The position numbers and the translations under genes were made by a program. Below are positions 27,426 to 35,692 of a stretch of 64,000 nucleotides of DNA, piece after piece; position 1 is the stretch's first letter; each line of letters starts with the position of its first letter. Origin of the DNA: Riemerella anatipestifer_F (lineage in GTDB: Bacteria; Bacteroidota; Bacteroidia; Flavobacteriales; Weeksellaceae); the NCBI RefSeq assembly GCF_037861325.1, contig NZ_JAFELW010000001.1. One strand, written 5' to 3'. Under the pieces are notes generated by a model, which was given only the letters and a program-made list of their open reading frames with translations, made no database searches and was not told the origin of the DNA.

Positions 27426-28118
27426 ATGAAAATATTTAATAAAACCAATGTAGCAGCATTATTTTTATCAGGAAGTTTGCTACTTACAAGTTGCGAATCC
27501 GTTCAAAATGCTAATAATCAACAAAAAGGAACTGCTATAGGTGCTGCCGCAGGTGCTGTTTTAGGTGGGATACTTGGGAATAATGTAGGAAAAGGTAAAA
27601 ATGCTCCTGCTGGTGCTGTTTTAGGCGGTATCATTGGAGGTGTTGCTGGTAATGTTATCGGTAGCAAAATGGACAAACAAGCCAAGGAAATTAAAGAAGC
27701 CTTACCTGGTGCGGAAGTAGAAAGAGTAAATGAGGGTATTAAAATTACCCTTAATGAAAATACAGTTAATTTCGGATTTGATTCTGCTAACCTTACTTCT
27801 GTAGCAAAAACCAATTTGGATAAATTAGCTCAAGTGCTTAAGAATAATCCTGACACTAATATCAATGTTTACGGACACACAGACAGTAGAGGTGCTGATG
27901 ATTATAACTTAAGACTTTCTGAAAGAAGAGCTAATGCCGTAGTAAGCTATCTTTCTTCTCTTGGTATAGCATCTAGTAGAATGATTGCTAAAGGTGTAGG
28001 AGAAGCAGAACCTATTGCTAGTAACGATACAGACGAAGGAAGAGCAAAAAATAGAAGAGTAGAGTTCGCTATTACCGCTAACGAAAATATGATAAAAGAG
28101 GCTCAGAAAGGGAACTAA
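27426..28118 (+). CDS. OmpA family peptidoglycan-binding lipoprotein
   Basis: 230 residues. Lipobox LLTSC near residue 23. Residues about 35-85 are a glycine-zipper membrane segment (GTAIGAAAGAVLGGILG and VLGGIIGGVAGNVIGSKMD). The C-terminal OmpA domain (about 105-220) has VNFGFDSANLTSVAKTNL and VYGHTDSRGADDYNLRLS, then RRANAVVSYL, GVGEAEPIASNDTDEGRAKN and RRVEF, with the Asp and Arg that bind diaminopimelate. It resembles E. coli YiaD and would tether the outer membrane to peptidoglycan. It is the second gene of a two-gene operon. Confidence 0.92.
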   Translation: MKIFNKTNVAALFLSGSLLLTSCESVQNANNQQKGTAIGAAAGAVLGGILGNNVGKGKNAPAGAVLGGIIGGVAGNVIGSKMDKQAKEIKEALPGAEVERVNEGIKITLNENTVNFGFDSANLTSVAKTNLDKLAQVLKNNPDTNINVYGHTDSRGADDYNLRLSERRANAVVSYLSSLGIASSRMIAKGVGEAEPIASNDTDEGRAKNRRVEFAITANENMIKEAQKGN

Positions 28119-28138
28119 TCTAGACTCTATATAAAATC

Positions 28139-28162
28139 AAAACCGCATTTAGTTGCGGTTTT
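28139..28162 (+). terminator. Rho-independent terminator of the lipocalin-OmpA operon
   Basis: 9-bp perfect stem (AAAACCGCA / TGCGGTTTT), 6-nt loop, followed by a T run. The second arm contains the TTG used as -33 of the next promoter. Confidence 0.85.
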
Positions 28163-28184
28163 TTTATTTTTATGGTTATCTTTG
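28153..28184 (+). promoter_or_regulatory. Promoter of the polyprenyl-phosphate pentose cluster
   Basis: TTG at 28153-28155, 21-bp spacer, and exact -7 box TATCTTTG at 28177-28184, followed by a leader of about 12 nt to ATG 28201. The -33 lies inside the preceding terminator stem. Confidence 0.65.
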
Positions 28185-28200
28185 TGCTTTGCAAAAACTT

Positions 28201-29091
28201 ATGAAGAAATATTTAAATCTACTTAGGGTAGAACAATGGGTAAAAAACCTTTTTGTATTTGTTCCTCTTTTCTTTTCAGGTAAAATACTTGAAGTTGATT
28301 TATTTTATCTTAGTTTTTTTGCGTTTCTTATTTTTTCACTCACAGCAAGCAGTATCTATATCATCAACGATTATATGGATATAGATTCTGATAGACAACA
28401 TCCTGAGAAAAAAAACAGACCTCTAGCAAGTGGAGCTATTTCAAAAACTACAGCTCAAATTCTTTTCAGTGGACTTATTTTATCAATCTTGGGAAGTTTA
28501 TGGGTAGGACTATCAGTACTTAACATTGGTAATATATGGAAATTTGGAAGTATAATTTTATTCTATTTTGTAATGAATTTGGCTTATACCTTCAAACTTA
28601 AACATATTGCCATTTTAGACATTACCATTATTGCAATTGGTTTTGTACTTAGAGTACTAGCTGGAGGTTATATTACAGGACTTATCATTACTCAATGGGC
28701 TATCTTACTCACTTTTGTACTTGCTTTAGTTCTTGCGATTGGGAAAAGAAGAGGTGAATTAGTAAATGCTCAATTAACAGGTAAAACAAGGAAAGCATTA
28801 GACGGCTATAACATTCAGTTTGCAGATATTGCACTTTCTATTAGCTGTGCTTTGGCCATCGTTTGTTATCTCATGTTTACTTTATCTCCAGAAGTACAAG
28901 CTAGGTTTCATCCTAGAGTTTTCTATACGGTGGTTTTTGTATTGTTTGCTTTCTTAAGATATTTACAGCAAACTTTAGTCTATAACCGAACTGAATCTCC
29001 AACAAAAATAGTCTATAAAGATAGATACATACAAATTACATTGGTATTATGGATTGTTGTTTTTCTTTACCAAATTTACGCTAAACAATAA
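28201..29091 (+). CDS. UbiA-family prenyltransferase, likely polyprenyl-phosphate phosphoribosyltransferase
   Basis: 296 residues from ATG 28201; the frame opens earlier at 28153, but that start lies in the terminator and promoter. Eight or nine membrane helices. Aspartate motif 1 is NDYMDIDSDRQHPEKKNRPL and motif 2 follows YTFKLKHIAILDI. The N-terminal VEQWVKNLFVFVPLFFSG matches the Rv3806c-like branch of UbiA, which transfers 5-phosphoribose from PRPP to decaprenyl phosphate. The stop overlaps the ATG of the DprE1-like oxidase (TAATG), so the two are translationally coupled, which supports the branch assignment. The chain length of the lipid is unknown. Confidence 0.88.
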   Translation: MKKYLNLLRVEQWVKNLFVFVPLFFSGKILEVDLFYLSFFAFLIFSLTASSIYIINDYMDIDSDRQHPEKKNRPLASGAISKTTAQILFSGLILSILGSLWVGLSVLNIGNIWKFGSIILFYFVMNLAYTFKLKHIAILDITIIAIGFVLRVLAGGYITGLIITQWAILLTFVLALVLAIGKRRGELVNAQLTGKTRKALDGYNIQFADIALSISCALAIVCYLMFTLSPEVQARFHPRVFYTVVFVLFAFLRYLQQTLVYNRTESPTKIVYKDRYIQITLVLWIVVFLYQIYAKQ

Positions 29092-30398
29092 TGAAAAATC
29101 ATATACAAAAAGTCTCTAATTGGGGAAACTTTCCCGTTGTTGAAAAGGAAATAATTACAGAGGACAATCTTGAAAGAATTAAAGATTTTGTTAAAAGTCG
29201 TCCCGAAGTCATCGCTAGAGGAAATGGCAGATGCTACGGGGACGCTTCTTTAGGTGAACATATCTTCTCAACCAAAAGACTAAACAAATTTATTAGTTTT
29301 GATAGACTGAACGGAATTATTGAGTGCGAAGCAGGTGTTCTTCTTTCTGAGGTTTTGGAAGTTATTGTACCACAAGGTTACTTTTTATATGTAACTCCCG
29401 GAACTAAATATATTAGCATTGGAGGAGCCATAGCTTCTGATGTACACGGCAAAAACCATCATTCAGAAGGATGTTTTTCAGAATATGTTTTAGAATTTAA
29501 ACTACTGAATGCCAACACTCAAATAATCACCTGCTCTAGAACTGAAAACGCAGAGCTATTTTGGGCAACCATTGGCGGAATGGGGCTTACAGGCATTATT
29601 TTATCGGCTAAATTTCAGCTTAAAAATATAGATACGGCTTATATCCGACAAGAAAGCATCAAAGCAAAAAACCTAGATGAAATTTTTCAACTCTTTGAAG
29701 AAAGTGAAGATTGGACTTACACCGTAGCGTGGATAGACTGTTTACAGAAAGGAGAGCATATTGGTAAATCTATACTTATGAGAGGAGAACACGCTCTAAA
29801 AGGCGAACTTCCCTCTAAACTAGCAAAAAATCCTTTAGCTCTAAAGTCTAAATTAAAGCCAAGCATTCCTTTTTATTTTCCAAATTTTGTTCTAAATCAA
29901 TGGACTGTAAAAATCTTCAATTGGTTTTATTACAAAAAGCAGTCTAAGAAAATCGACAAAAATATCATTGATTATGAAACCTTTTTCTACCCTTTAGACG
30001 CTATCAATGATTGGAATAAAATCTATGGTAAAAACGGTTTTATACAATACCAAATGGTAATCCCAAAAGACAAAGGCAAAGAAGGTATGGAGCGAATTTT
30101 AAAAACTATTGCTCATAGCGGTAACGGCTCTTTTTTAGCGGTTCTAAAGTTATTTGGAAAGAATAATCCAAACGCATACAATTCCTTCCCTTTTAAAGGT
30201 TATACTCTAGCACTTGATTTTAAAGTGAATAAAAAGCTCAAAAATCTCGTTGAAGATTTAGACCAAATTGTATTGGATTTGGGTGGTAGAATTTACCTTA
30301 CCAAAGATAGTATGAGCAATCCTCAACTGACTAACTATCTCAAAAATGTAGATAATCATAAATTTAGGTCTTTACAAAGGAAAAGAATTACGAATTAA
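29091..30398 (+). CDS. dprE1: DprE1-like FAD oxidase of polyprenylphosphoryl-ribose, Cys387 position is Ala
   Basis: 435 residues. A VAO/PCMH-type flavoprotein very close to mycobacterial DprE1, which oxidises decaprenylphosphoryl-ribose at C2'. FAD motifs are RGNGRCYGDASLGEH (about 43) and GGAIASDVHGKNHH (111-124), then ELFWATIGGMGLTGII. By alignment from memory with M. tuberculosis DprE1 at an offset of 13: His119 equals His132, Lys405 equals essential Lys418 (YLTKDS), and Ala374 (GYTLALDF) occupies the benzothiazinone-reactive Cys387. It is coupled to the UbiA gene. The partner reductase DprE2 is not in the window. The function is inferred from sequence; no arabinogalactan is known in this phylum. 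Confidence 0.9.
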   Translation: MKNHIQKVSNWGNFPVVEKEIITEDNLERIKDFVKSRPEVIARGNGRCYGDASLGEHIFSTKRLNKFISFDRLNGIIECEAGVLLSEVLEVIVPQGYFLYVTPGTKYISIGGAIASDVHGKNHHSEGCFSEYVLEFKLLNANTQIITCSRTENAELFWATIGGMGLTGIILSAKFQLKNIDTAYIRQESIKAKNLDEIFQLFEESEDWTYTVAWIDCLQKGEHIGKSILMRGEHALKGELPSKLAKNPLALKSKLKPSIPFYFPNFVLNQWTVKIFNWFYYKKQSKKIDKNIIDYETFFYPLDAINDWNKIYGKNGFIQYQMVIPKDKGKEGMERILKTIAHSGNGSFLAVLKLFGKNNPNAYNSFPFKGYTLALDFKVNKKLKNLVEDLDQIVLDLGGRIYLTKDSMSNPQLTNYLKNVDNHKFRSLQRKRITN

Positions 30399-30410
30399 AA
30401 TCTAAATAAA

Positions 30411-31370
30411 TTGAATTTCAGAACCGAAGTTAATCTTACGCCTTCCTCAAAAAAAATAGAAATAACAGACCAAGTTTTTTCTATTGGTTCTTGCTTTGCT
30501 TCGGAAATGAGTAACCGACTGTCAGAGGGACAAATAAGATGTTTAAATAATCCTTTTGGAACGCTATTCAATCCGTTTTCTATTACTAATGCTTTAGAAA
30601 AAATCGTTCATTCTGAATATTATCAAGAGAAAGATTTGGTTAATCATCGTGGTTATTACCTTTCATTAGACCACCACACTTCGTTTGACGGTGTTTCTGA
30701 AACTACCACTTTAGATAAAATAAACAAAGAGCTAGCCAATGCTCATTTATTTTTAAAAAACACTTCTTGGGTTATTATCACTTTAGGGACTTCGTTTATT
30801 TATGAGTACCTTCCCACAGGGCAAAAGGTGGCTAATTGCCATAAGATGCCAAACACTCTTTTTAATAAAAGAATGCTCTCTGATGAAGAAGTACAAACTT
30901 ATATCAAAAAAGCGATAGAACTCATCAATCAACACAGTCTTAATACTGTAAATATTTTGTTTACAGTCTCTCCCGTAAGGCATACTAAAGATGGTATAGT
31001 TGAAAATCAGCTTAGCAAATCAAGGCTCATCAATGCACTGCATCAAGTGATGGCAATATATCCAAATGCTCGTTATCTGCCTATTTATGAGATTTTAATG
31101 GACGACTTAAGAGATTACAGATTTTATAAATCAGACTTAATCCACCCTAACGAACAAGCCATAGATTACATCTTTGATAAATTTATAAAAGCCTACTGCA
31201 CAGAAGACACAAAAAAATTTATCATTGACAATCAGAAAATTATTTCGGCTTTAAAGCATCGTCCAACCCATACCGAACACCCTGATTATCTAAAGTTTAC
31301 AGATAATCTCAAACAAAAAATAAAGGAGCAACAAGCTAAAGTTAATTTTAAAATATTTTCAAACTTTTAA
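30411..31370 (+). CDS. GSCFA domain protein (putative SGNH-like hydrolase)
   Basis: 319 residues. Contains the family-naming motif GSCFA (VFSIGSCFASEMSNRL, about 26-30), then NPFGTLFNPFSI and WVIITLGTSFIYEY, and near the C-terminus YRFYKSDLIHPNEQAIDYI with a DxxH-type pair. The layout suggests an SGNH/GDSL hydrolase or acyl-esterase: nucleophile Ser in GSCFA and a DLIHP Asp-His pair. The start is TTG at 30411, 12 bp after the oxidase stop; no ATG lies near the conserved N-terminus. The substrate is unknown; co-transcription with the polyprenyl-pentose genes suggests surface glycan modification, which is inference. Confidence 0.85.
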   Translation: MNFRTEVNLTPSSKKIEITDQVFSIGSCFASEMSNRLSEGQIRCLNNPFGTLFNPFSITNALEKIVHSEYYQEKDLVNHRGYYLSLDHHTSFDGVSETTTLDKINKELANAHLFLKNTSWVIITLGTSFIYEYLPTGQKVANCHKMPNTLFNKRMLSDEEVQTYIKKAIELINQHSLNTVNILFTVSPVRHTKDGIVENQLSKSRLINALHQVMAIYPNARYLPIYEILMDDLRDYRFYKSDLIHPNEQAIDYIFDKFIKAYCTEDTKKFIIDNQKIISALKHRPTHTEHPDYLKFTDNLKQKIKEQQAKVNFKIFSNF

Positions 31371-31383
31371 CTTTCAATTATTT

Positions 31384-32151
31384 ATGATAGACACACATAC
31401 TCATTTATATTCAGAGGAATTTGATGAAGATAGACCTTTAATGATACAAAGGGCATTAGATAAAGGGGTTACTCATTTTTTTCTACCAGCTATCAATTCT
31501 GAATATCATGAAAAAATGCTCCATCTAGAAGCAAAATATCCTAACCAAATATCAGCAATGATGGGGCTGCACCCAACTTATATAAATCCTGAAACTTACG
31601 ACCAAGAAATAAAATTGGTAAAAGATTATTTGGAGCAAAGGGATTTTTGTGCTATCGGAGAAATTGGGATAGACCTCTATTGGGATAAAAGCCATCTAGA
31701 GTTACAAAAAGAAGCCTTTAGACTACAGATAGATTGGGCAATAGAAAAAGACCTGCCTATCGTGATACATTCTAGAGAAAGTTTTGATGAAACTTTTGAG
31801 GTTTTAGAAGAAAAAAGACACCCTAAATTAAGAGGTATTTTCCATTGTTTTACTGGAACATTAGAACACGCTAAACAAGCCATAGACCTCAATTTCAGTT
31901 TAGGAATAGGTGGTGTGGTTACTTTTAAAAATGGCAAAATAGACCAATTCTTAAATGAAATATCCCTAGAACACATCGTTTTAGAAACCGATTCACCTTA
32001 CCTAGCACCTGTACCTTACAGAGGAAAAAGAAACGAATCTGCCTATCTAGAACAAATCATCGGTAAATTAGTAGATATTTACCAAATACCTATCAACGAA
32101 ATAGATAGGATAACCACTAACAACGCTAAGCACATTTTTGGACTAGCTTAA
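31384..32151 (+). CDS. tatD: TatD family metal-dependent DNase
   Basis: 255 residues, full length. A TIM-barrel hydrolase with metal ligands in MIDTHTHLYSEEFDEDRPL (His5, His7), Glu in AIGEIGIDLYWD, His in PIVIHSRES and IFHCFTGTLE, and Asp in VLETDSPYLAPVPYRGKRN. Family members are 3'-5' exonucleases on damaged DNA; the old link to Tat export is a gene name only. It follows the GSCFA gene by 13 bp and ends in a bidirectional terminator shared with obgE. Confidence 0.93.
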   Translation: MIDTHTHLYSEEFDEDRPLMIQRALDKGVTHFFLPAINSEYHEKMLHLEAKYPNQISAMMGLHPTYINPETYDQEIKLVKDYLEQRDFCAIGEIGIDLYWDKSHLELQKEAFRLQIDWAIEKDLPIVIHSRESFDETFEVLEEKRHPKLRGIFHCFTGTLEHAKQAIDLNFSLGIGGVVTFKNGKIDQFLNEISLEHIVLETDSPYLAPVPYRGKRNESAYLEQIIGKLVDIYQIPINEIDRITTNNAKHIFGLA

Positions 32152-32159
32152 ATAAAAAA

Positions 32160-32184
32160 ACACGGGTAGAAAGCCTATCCGTGT
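32160..32184. terminator. Bidirectional terminator between tatD and obgE
   Basis: 10-bp stem with one wobble (ACACGGGTAG / CTATCCGTGT), short loop. It has T runs on both strands and overlaps the last codons of obgE. Confidence 0.75.
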
Positions 32185-33158
32185 AATTTTTTCCATATTG
32201 CGTCTTTAAGTTCTGTAAGCCCTTCTCCTGTAACTCCAGAAATAAATAAGGGTTGTCTGTTTTCAGGGAATTTGGCTGCAACTTCTCTTTTGAGTTCTTC
32301 GTCTAATAAATCTGACTTTGAAATAGAGATGATAAAATCTTTATCTAGCAACTCAGGATTGTATTCTTTAAGCTCGTTTTCAAGTATTTTGAACTCTTGG
32401 AAATAATCTTCTGCATCTGCCGGAATTAAGAAAAGAAGAATTGAGTTTCTCTCTATATGCCTTAAAAAACGATGCCCTAGACCTTTACCTTCGGCAGCTC
32501 CTTCTATAATACCCGGTATATCTGCCATCACGAAAGACTTATAATTACGATAATCTACAATACCCAAGTTAGGTGTAAGCGTTGTAAAAGCATAATCGGC
32601 AATTTTAGGTTTAGCGGCAGATACTGCAGACAATAGTGTGGATTTACCCGCATTAGGAAAGCCTACCAAACCTACATCTGCTAATACTTTTAGCTCAAAC
32701 ACGATATACCCTTCTTCCCCAGGAAGCCCCGGTTGTGCATAACGAGGCGTTTGGTTAGTAGCCGACTTAAAATGCTCATTTCCTAAACCACCCTTACCGC
32801 CTTGCATTAAGATAATCTCTTGCCCATCTTCTAAAATTTCGCCTATGATTTCTCCCTCTTCATTTTTAGCGATAGTGCCAATGGGCACCTCTATATAAAC
32901 ATCTTCTCCATAACGACCCGTCAACTGATTTTTACCACCTGGCTGACCGTTTTCTGCCTTAACATGCCTTGTATAACGCAATGGTAATAAAGTCCATTCG
33001 TGTGCATTTCCTTTCATAATGATATGACCACCACGCCCACCATCTCCACCATCAGGACCGCCTTTAGGAATATATTTTTCCCTTCTGAGGTGGGCTGACC
33101 CTGCACCTCCGTGCCCAGACTTACAATGGATTTTTACATAATCTACAAAATTTGACAT
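32175..33158 (-). CDS. obgE: Obg family GTPase CgtA/ObgE
   Basis: 327 residues. A glycine-rich Obg fold (1-157; VKIHCKSGHGGAGSAHLRRE, GGDGGRGGHIIMKG) is followed by a G domain with G1 GFPNAGKSTLL (about 166), G3 ADIPGIIEGAAEGKGLG and G4 SKSD. It ends near 327, without the C-terminal OCT domain of B. subtilis Obg. ObgE binds the 50S ribosomal subunit and links assembly to nucleotide state. It sits downstream of adk, 96 bp away with a hairpin between them. Confidence 0.95.
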   Translation of the reverse strand: MSNFVDYVKIHCKSGHGGAGSAHLRREKYIPKGGPDGGDGGRGGHIIMKGNAHEWTLLPLRYTRHVKAENGQPGGKNQLTGRYGEDVYIEVPIGTIAKNEEGEIIGEILEDGQEIILMQGGKGGLGNEHFKSATNQTPRYAQPGLPGEEGYIVFELKVLADVGLVGFPNAGKSTLLSAVSAAKPKIADYAFTTLTPNLGIVDYRNYKSFVMADIPGIIEGAAEGKGLGHRFLRHIERNSILLFLIPADAEDYFQEFKILENELKEYNPELLDKDFIISISKSDLLDEELKREVAAKFPENRQPLFISGVTGEGLTELKDAIWKKLHG

Positions 33159-33194
33159 ATCTTATTCAATTAAATGCTTACACGATATAAAAAC

Positions 33195-33239
33195 AATCAA
33201 AAAACCACCAAAGCTTAAAACTCTGATAGTTTTTTGATT
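33195..33239 (-). terminator. Possible terminator between adk and obgE
   Basis: 11-bp perfect repeat (AATCAAAAAAC / GTTTTTTGATT) with a long 23-nt loop. AT-rich stem, so weak; it could be an attenuator or partial terminator. Confidence 0.4.
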
Positions 33240-33254
33240 ATCACTCTATTGTTA

Positions 33255-33836
33255 TTATTTTAAAATCTTCTCTACTTCTGAGAAAAGTTTTTCTGCAATT
33301 TCAGAAATTTCGCCTACTCCATTTATCTCTACATATTTCCCTTGCTGCTTGTAAAGTTCTGCTACTTCAGCAGTTTTTGCATAGTATTCTTTAATTCTGT
33401 TTCTAATGATAGACTCATCTGCATCATCTGTTCTACCACTGGTTTCACCTCTCTTAAGAAGTCTTTGCACCAAAATTTCGTCCTCTACTACTAGCGATAA
33501 ACAGATGCTTATTTCCTCATTAAGTTCGTCTTTTACAATCTTTTCTAAGGCTTCTGTTTGTGCTGCCGTTCTAGGAAAACCATCAAATATAAACCCTTTG
33601 GTATCTGTAGGTTTTCTTACCTCGTCTATGAGCATATCTATGGTAACTTGGTCTGGAACTAACTCTCCTTTATCTATATAAGATTTCGCCAATTTCCCTA
33701 GTTCAGTATCGTTTTTCATGTTATAACGGAACAAATCTCCTGTGGATATTTGTTTCAAATTGAACTTTTCAATCAGATTTTGAGCTTGAGTACCCTTACC
33801 ACTTCCTGGAGGACCAAATAATACAATGTTAATCAT
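33255..33836 (-). CDS. adk: Adenylate kinase
   Basis: 193 residues, the short form without a zinc LID. P-loop LFGPPGSGKGTQAQNL (7-14), substrate motif STGDLFRYN, GFIFDGFPRTAAQTEAL (about 82) and RGETSGRTDDADESI. Catalyses ATP + AMP to 2 ADP. It lies between hpt (68 bp upstream) and obgE, a cluster recalled from other Flavobacteriia. In some Bacteroidota hpt and adk are fused; here they are separate. Confidence 0.95.
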   Translation of the reverse strand: MINIVLFGPPGSGKGTQAQNLIEKFNLKQISTGDLFRYNMKNDTELGKLAKSYIDKGELVPDQVTIDMLIDEVRKPTDTKGFIFDGFPRTAAQTEALEKIVKDELNEEISICLSLVVEDEILVQRLLKRGETSGRTDDADESIIRNRIKEYYAKTAEVAELYKQQGKYVEINGVGEISEIAEKLFSEVEKILK

Positions 33837-33904
33837 CTTTACTTCTAATTTTTAGTATATCTAAAATCGCTAAAAACACGATTCATCAATGTTAGTTTTC
33901 TTTG

Positions 33905-34462
33905 TTAATGGTTAATTCTACCTTCTTCTAATTGGTATAAATCTGGTAAATTTCTTCCTAATTCATCATAGTCTAAACCATAGCCTAACACAAATTTGTT
34001 AGGGATTTCTTTTGCCACATAGTCTATGGTAAAATCTTTCTTAAATACTTCTGGTTTTAATAAAAGAGAAGCTACTCTAAGCGACTTAGGACGGTGTGTA
34101 TTTTTAAAATATTCAAAAAGACTTTCTATGGTATTTCCTGTATCTACAATATCTTCCATAAGGATAATATGACGCCCTTCTACCTCTTTGGTAAGCTCCA
34201 TTTTAGTGTAAACAATCCCCGTAGATTGTAACCCTCCGTGATAAGAACTTACCTGAACAAAGGCTACCTCACACTTCCCTGGGTAGTGTTTTAAAAAGTC
34301 TGAGAAAAACATAATCACTCCATTAAGTACTCCTATAAATACAGGTGTTTCGTCTTTATAATCTTCGTAAACTTTTAGAGCTAATGCCTTTATGTAAGTT
34401 TGTATTTCTTCGTTCTTTAAATAAGGAACAAAAGTTTTGTCGTGAATTTTTACTTTTTCCAT
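33905..34462 (-). CDS. hpt: Hypoxanthine phosphoribosyltransferase
   Basis: 185 residues from ATG 34462; an ATG-like frame extension upstream (34480) overlaps the -7 promoter box and is rejected. Purine-salvage enzyme making IMP/GMP from hypoxanthine/guanine and PRPP. The PRPP loop is HIILMEDIVDTGNTIESL (about 95-112). FIGVLNGVIMFFSDFL and YVAKEIPNKFVLGYGLDYDE match the purine-binding parts. It is followed by adk and obgE on the same strand. Confidence 0.92.
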   Translation of the reverse strand: MEKVKIHDKTFVPYLKNEEIQTYIKALALKVYEDYKDETPVFIGVLNGVIMFFSDFLKHYPGKCEVAFVQVSSYHGGLQSTGIVYTKMELTKEVEGRHIILMEDIVDTGNTIESLFEYFKNTHRPKSLRVASLLLKPEVFKKDFTIDYVAKEIPNKFVLGYGLDYDELGRNLPDLYQLEEGRINH

Positions 34463-34477
34463 TGTCTTTCCAAAATG

Positions 34478-34485
34478 CAAATTTA
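34478..34485 (-). promoter_or_regulatory. -7 element for hpt
   Basis: TAAATTTG on the minus strand, exact TAnnTTTG, 15 nt upstream of ATG 34462. No clear -33 TTG. Confidence 0.5.
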
Positions 34486-34515
34486 AGAAATTTTTAGTGG
34501 TTCATCTTTGTATCA

Positions 34516-35529
34516 CTAGTGTTTTTTTGCGTTTATGGCACTTTCTATTAGGTTTTCAGTAATTTCTAATGCTTTTTGTTTTGAAGTACGCTCCACTTCT
34601 CTAATGTTTTGATAGCTTAATACTTCTTCTATGTTTTTAGAAAAAACAATCTTTTTACCGTACTTCATTGCATCACCATTATTACCACTTACCTTCGTTT
34701 TGCCGTAGTATTCTGTAATATTAAAAAAGTGAGTTTTCTGCTGTATAGGTGCCCAAATCAAACTAGCCTTCAGTAAATACTCATCAAATAATTCTTGTGG
34801 TACTTTCTCCGTAAAATAGGTTAATTTCAGGTTATTTAGATTTTTTTGTTCTAAACTTTTGAGCCAATCTAACTCCTCTCCCATTGCTTTCCCTAAGAAA
34901 ACAACTTCGGTAGGTTCGTTAAAGTATTGACTACTTAGACTTTCCACTACCGCCTTGTAATCTCTTCGTTTTTGTGATACAATCCCTGGAATAACTAATG
35001 TTAAATCTTTATCATTAGAAAGCTCCTGCTGATATTCTGTATAAAAAAGTGGGATATGCTGATATCTAGAAGAAACCAAGTCTTCCGACAACACCCAACG
35101 ACTTACCGAGTTTTGGTAAACGCTATTTTTCATCATCAGACCTTCCTTTAAAAGTAGTTTTAGCCTATAAACAGTATCTTCTTTCAATAAGACTTTTAGC
35201 AAGTCGGTATTACTCGCTTTAATAAAATTGAGATTATGGCAAATGATGGCGGTCTTATAGTTTTTAACTATTTTATCAAAGGTATTAAAATAACGATGCA
35301 CCGTCCCAACCACTACCAAATCATACTCTTTGGCTGACAATAACTTAAGTATGGTATTAGGGCTTGCTTCTATGACATTAGGCATATTTTCACCCAACAG
35401 CTTCTTTATTTTATTAGAGAAAAAATAATCCACCTCTACCCTGTTAGACGCCTCCATCAATGTTTTAAAATTAAGAGCTATCTCTGCATGAGTGTCTAGC
35501 TCTACATAAGCTACTTTATATTTAATCAT
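34516..35529 (-). CDS. Uncharacterised GT-B-like protein
   Basis: 337 residues, soluble. Start MIKYKVAYVELDTHAEIALNF and DLVVVGTVHRYFNTFDKIV resemble the N-terminal Rossmann half of a GT-B glycosyltransferase; the second half has LVIPGIVSQKRRDYKAVV, TEVVFLGKAMGEELDWLKSL and NGDAMKYGKKIVFSKNIEE, like the C-terminal half. The GT4 EX7E motif is absent, so catalysis is uncertain. I do not recognise a named family. It stands alone between hpt and the divergent CPBP gene. Confidence 0.6.
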   Translation of the reverse strand: MIKYKVAYVELDTHAEIALNFKTLMEASNRVEVDYFFSNKIKKLLGENMPNVIEASPNTILKLLSAKEYDLVVVGTVHRYFNTFDKIVKNYKTAIICHNLNFIKASNTDLLKVLLKEDTVYRLKLLLKEGLMMKNSVYQNSVSRWVLSEDLVSSRYQHIPLFYTEYQQELSNDKDLTLVIPGIVSQKRRDYKAVVESLSSQYFNEPTEVVFLGKAMGEELDWLKSLEQKNLNNLKLTYFTEKVPQELFDEYLLKASLIWAPIQQKTHFFNITEYYGKTKVSGNNGDAMKYGKKIVFSKNIEEVLSYQNIREVERTSKQKALEITENLIESAINAKKH

Positions 35530-35655
35530 TACCTTACTATTTGTGTCTTTGCATTTCTGTTAAGACTCTAGATTATCTCTCTTTATAACTCAACAAATAT
35601 ATAAAAATAGCCTAAGCCAAAACGGAATATTTAGGTGTTTTGATTCTAAATCCAT

Positions 35656-35663
35656 TATCTTTG
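35656..35663 (+). promoter_or_regulatory. -7 element for the CPBP-rdgB-rnz operon
   Basis: TATCTTTG, exact TAnnTTTG, 29 nt before ATG 35693. A TTG lies only 13 bp upstream, shorter than usual. Confidence 0.5.
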
Positions 35664-35692
35664 CGAAATCCAAACCTATTTATATTTAGTAG

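Noticed and set aside
28153..28200. Longer UbiA-family start
   Set aside because: The frame crosses the terminator and the -7 box; the ATG at 28201 fits the family.
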